A program made the translations under genes and the position numbers. A stretch of DNA of 64,000 nt from Lagopus muta (lineage: Eukaryota; Chordata; Aves; Galliformes; Phasianidae), in contig NC_064435.1 in the NCBI RefSeq assembly GCF_023343835.1, forward strand, positions 72,860,134 through 72,924,133, read 5' to 3'. Positions 60,549 through 64,000 of this stretch are shown here, in pieces. Below the pieces are notes generated by a model. The model was not told where the DNA came from, made no database searches, and saw only the letters and a list, made by a program, of their open reading frames with translations. Within the stretch, counting starts at the first letter, position 1. Each line of letters begins with the position of its first letter.

Positions 60549-61215
60549 AGTACATAGGTCAGTCTGAATGTAAACCCTCCTATTCATTTCCATGGAAATT
60601 ACAACAGATAAAATGAGCACCAATAATATTAGGTGATAGAGAAAATTTTCAGCTACAAAACTGTTTTTCAACAGTCACCACCATCAGCAGTGCTTTTTCA
60701 CCTGTTGTATACAAGACCCTGCTTGCCATACTCATAAAAATCTGCCCTAGCGAAGGTGCCCCGTTATCTCACAGCTGCCAGGATGGTGTCATTGCTAGGA
60801 AAATGTTGCCCACAGTCCATCTGTCATGAGCTGAACACATGGAAGTCAGAAAGCACCAAATCCAGACTTTAATGTGGATGTGGTAGGCCAGTCCAGCCAA
60901 GATTAGTAATGTGGTCCACAGTTTTCAGTCTGGTGTGGGACCTGGTGTTATTGTGTTGCAAGACAGAGGTTGCCTTCTGTGGCCTGACTCTAAAAAATTT
61001 GAGCATTTAGCTTAGCAGTGGCATGATGTTGTAGTGGTCAGACTTAGTAGTTTGTCTCGGTTCCAGGAAATCCATAATGTTCACCCCTTTCCTATCTCAA
61101 AAGACAGTGCACATCACTTTAAATACTGAAGGCTGCATCTTTAACTTTTTCTTTGCTGGGAGATTCACATATTGCCATTCCATGGACTGCCATTTTGACT
61201 GGCTCGTAGGTCTCT
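60549..61215 (-). mobile_element. mariner transposon relic, 3' half of transposase pseudogene
   Basis: Minus-strand translation gives mariner transposase blocks in order: a WQSMEW-like stretch and KKKLKMQPS (about 61110-61195), VMCTVFWDRKGVNIMDFLEP (about 61050-61110), QHNNTRSHTRLKTVDHITNL, LGWTGLPHPH, SDFHVF (60833-60850), QHFPSNDTILAAVR, ADFYEYGKQGLVYNR and finally VAENFLYHLILL. In the family, the second catalytic aspartate lies in a HDNARPH-type motif; here it reads HNNTRSH (about 60944-60959), so that aspartate is lost. The third, in PSDFH-type context, is kept as LSDFHVF. Several stop codons interrupt the frame. The element end at 60551-60570 reads cataggtcagtctgaatgta, a diverged mariner inverted repeat. 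The 5' half with the DNA-binding domain and first catalytic aspartate is missing. The enzyme would have catalysed cut-and-paste movement into TA sites. Confidence 0.9.
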
Positions 61216-64000
61216 ACTACTAAGTAAAGGTTTCATAGTAAATAATAAACCTAAAAGTTGCAAAGGTATGCTAGACCTTGCCATCTCATTTTATGTTGTT
61301 TTGGGTGTTTTTCTATATATTTCAGCTAAGACCTCTGCATTATGAGTAATTTAATATCATTTGTGCTCCTTTAATATATAATACTACTAGACTAGTTTAG
61401 AAGTACAATATCTTTGCTCAGCTGTGCTATTCACCTGCAGGCTGAGCTGGGATATTTTACTTTCTGCTCCCTGTCCCATTTTAGAAAGTAATATTAACAT
61501 TATTGTCACATCTTTGTTAAAACTGCTACAAACCATGTATACACATTTATTGGTCTGTAAAAATTAATGTAATTTTATTTTAATTCATAGTGCGGGTCTA
61601 TTTATATACATTGGAGTAGGCCATAAGTTTTATTCATAAAGAGATGCAAAATTAAAAGCATTTCAAACCTTGTTTTTTTTTTTTTTTTTAATTTTACACC
61701 ACTAAGTAATTTTAAAACAATTCTATTAACTTCTATTACCTTTCTAAAAAAAAAAATCAGCACTTAATTTACATACTGATTAAGCATCTTCCACGCCTTT
61801 CTAAATTATTCTTAATTACAAAGGCTGTTTCCATAGTTACAGTTTATATGTTCATTTCATAGTAGATTTATTTCTACTTATTCAGCTCATTCCGTTTATC
61901 TGCCTTATTTGTTATTTGAACTACACATAAACTTAAAGGCTGCTTATCGCTTACGGTTTTTGGGAAGGAAAAAATGTATTAAGATGGAGATTAAAAGTGT
62001 TCAGTATACAGCTAGCTCAATTACCAGGGAATATCATTTAGACTGTTCCCTTTAATAGAAATACAAGCCTTTGAAGAGAGTCTATAAGAAAATAAACCAA
62101 AGAATCAATTAGATTGTCCTAGAATTCAATAAAATACAATAAGCACCATTTAAAATGTGTAATAATTTTTAACTAACAACCATAATTTTTACTAGGTTTG
62201 TGAAACATAGATAAGTCATGGAGACATTTAAAACACTTCTAAACAATTGTAATGCTTAAAGAAGTCCATTAATATTTTAATTAAAGTTGCAAAATATTAT
62301 TCATTTCTCTTTATTATGCTTATTTCTACGGAAGGCAGACTTTATGGTTGCTACTTTGGTCTGTATATCACTTCAGATCCATTTCATGCTTCAGCTGTAT
62401 AATTAAGTCACTTGTGTATTTCCCTGAAATATTTAACTACTTATGGATTTGTTCTGCTTCTTTTTAACAGAAATGACCTAATAGAATTTTAAAAACCAAA
62501 ATAAATTATATGGAGGATGTTCTGCTGCTTGGAATTAAATACACAAACATGTATACATTCTACAGCATATCATACATATATTTAATCACATGCTTTTGGA
62601 AATGCCAGTTGAGTTATTTTCTTTAAGTGATCACCACCAGAACTAAAATTTAAAATGAAATATTTCTCCTTAAAAACACAAAACACACACACACACACAC
62701 ACACAAAACTCTTTTTCAGTGTGAAGGTGCCCTTTTTTTCACCTGAACTGAGAGAACGTACAGTCCCAAACAAAAGTTACGTTACCGCTTCACTGTTGTG
62801 TTTTTTGTTGTTGCTGTTGTTTGTGGGTTTTTTTGTCACTTGTTTTTTATTTCATCTATCAGTAGACTTGTTTTCATAAGTCTAGTGACACACAAATATT
62901 TCCTCCACGGCTACTACTCAGAACATGGTTTCGGGTCAATAAACATCATTCATAGATGTGCTTTTCCCTTGACCCGTTGAGAGTGAAGGGACCCAGTGGT
63001 GCTGGGCATCTCACAGGAACCAATGTAAATCCTGTCACTTTCTTTTGACTTGACAGTTTTGCGTCAATGAGGATCTATCCATCTATATCTGCACTCTAGA
63101 AATAAGGAAGATTTCCTTTGGTGTTGTCATATAATACATTAAAAATACATTAAAATTCCCATGTTGTGACCTGCGTTCTTTTTAGACAGTATTTTCATGG
63201 TGAAGTGATCATAAACTTAGGCCCCTGAAAACTAGCAACATAAAAGACACAACTGGCAAATTAACAAAACATGAAAACAGACCTCAAACAAAGAACCTTA
63301 GAATAAGTAGTGTGGTGAACTTATGAACTGTATGTGCCAATTTCTTTAAAGTGTCCTCAACTGTGAGGCCTACTGACACTTAGTAGAAATAACCTGGCAG
63401 CTCACTTGCGAATAACACATTTATTCTAAGGCTGTGTGTAAAACCTTTACAACTTGCTTCAATCTCATTTTTACTGAATCACTGCAGAGCAGTTTCAAGG
63501 TTATTTATTTTCTGAGTTTGAATATATTAAATTCTGCTTTTGGCAGTCACTGTTGTTCAGTGATACAATGCTGAGCTAGTCAGAAATGCTATAAAAAAAA
63601 AAAAAAGATGCCAAACTTTTAACAGAGCTCAGTCATTGGTAAAGAATAGTTACCATCCATCTCTTACTTGACTAAAATGAACTTTCTGAAAACAATTTCT
63701 TGCCATCTGTTACCTTAGTTTGAAAGTGGTATTTTTCTCTCTGTTGGGGCTACTCTTTTATTAATCCATTCCTTAGAAAGCAGTGCAGAAATGAATTATA
63801 TCCTCCAGTATAACTGAAGAGCGGTACTAAGGAAGTCTGCAGTTGCACAGCTTAAGGTGCGAATTCTGCACTTTCCCCTCACTGCCCAGCTCTCTACTGA
63901 GATTGGGGAGCTCCTGCCTCTTGAAGTTTAGCCTTTAGGGAAGGTGTAGACTGAACTGTGATTACTAAATCAACTAAACTGTCTTCTCTTAGGGGCCAAA
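61216..64000. other. AT-rich DNA, no gene recognised
   Basis: No gene or interspersed repeat is recognisable. The part at about 61850-62450 is AT-rich, free of repeats and complex in sequence, the look of slowly evolving non-coding DNA, which only alignment could establish. A CA microsatellite lies at 62683-62705. A T-run lies near 61672-61689. The last 200 bp become more GC-rich without a recognisable feature. Confidence 0.5.
62683..62705. repeat. (AC)n microsatellite
   Basis: An uninterrupted AC dinucleotide run of about 11 units. The cysteine/valine stretch in the overlapping minus-strand frame comes from it. Confidence 0.95.

Noticed and set aside
60390..60671. 93-codon minus-strand frame as an independent gene
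   Set aside because: Its beginning is the C-terminal end of the mariner transposase and the rest is spacer sequence.
62582..62879. Frames on both strands around the CA repeat
   Set aside because: The cysteine/valine and threonine/histidine stretches are translations of the microsatellite.
1..64000. CRISPR arrays, operons, tRNA or rRNA genes
   Set aside because: The sequence is vertebrate nuclear DNA; no regularly spaced repeats, cloverleaf genes or rRNA segments were seen on either strand.

Overview
This is vertebrate nuclear DNA, almost certainly from a bird. The diagnosis rests on its repeats: many truncated CR1 LINE copies with the typical avian 3' end, at least six degraded avian-type endogenous-retrovirus LTR pieces, and a broken mariner transposon, all set in AT-rich DNA full of poly(A)/poly(T) runs. 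The sequence alone does not fix the species.

I recognise no host protein-coding gene, rRNA, tRNA or CRISPR array. The open frames are short (the longest is 128 codons), AT-rich and unlike any family I know, or they are shadows of CR1 or LTR sequence. The window is best read as intergenic DNA or the inside of a very large intron.

Layout. 1-4.1 kb: single-copy AT-rich DNA. 4.1-5.6 kb: CR1 mosaic with a decayed reverse-transcriptase segment and a separate 3' end. 8.0-8.44 kb: CR1 3' end followed by a possible mariner-type terminus. 13.6-14.4 kb: minus-strand CR1, then a GC-richer block with a TATA-like site and a consensus splice donor. 17.2, 24.7 and 31.2 kb: three same-strand copies of one LTR family (family A); the middle one carries a long G-run. 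18.7-20.0 kb: a purine- and TG-rich block with recurring short motifs, possibly another LTR. 26.7 kb (minus), 54.3 kb (minus) and 58.3 kb (plus): pieces of a second LTR family (family B). 34.4, 36.3, 42.1, 49.1-50.1, 56.3 and 59.2-60.2 kb: further CR1 copies; those at 49.1 and 59.2 kb keep recognisable ORF2 protein similarity. 60.5-61.2 kb: 3' half of a mariner transposase pseudogene on the minus strand with one terminal inverted repeat. 61.2-64 kb: AT-rich single-copy DNA with a CA microsatellite.

The mobile elements are all broken by truncation, stop codons or lost catalytic residues, so nothing here looks able to move by itself. The items most worth checking are the mariner relic and its two possible solitary ends, the promoter-like block at 14.2-14.4 kb, the repeated family A LTRs, and a perfect 18-bp palindrome at 41.05 kb. 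I did not find a clearly new biological system.
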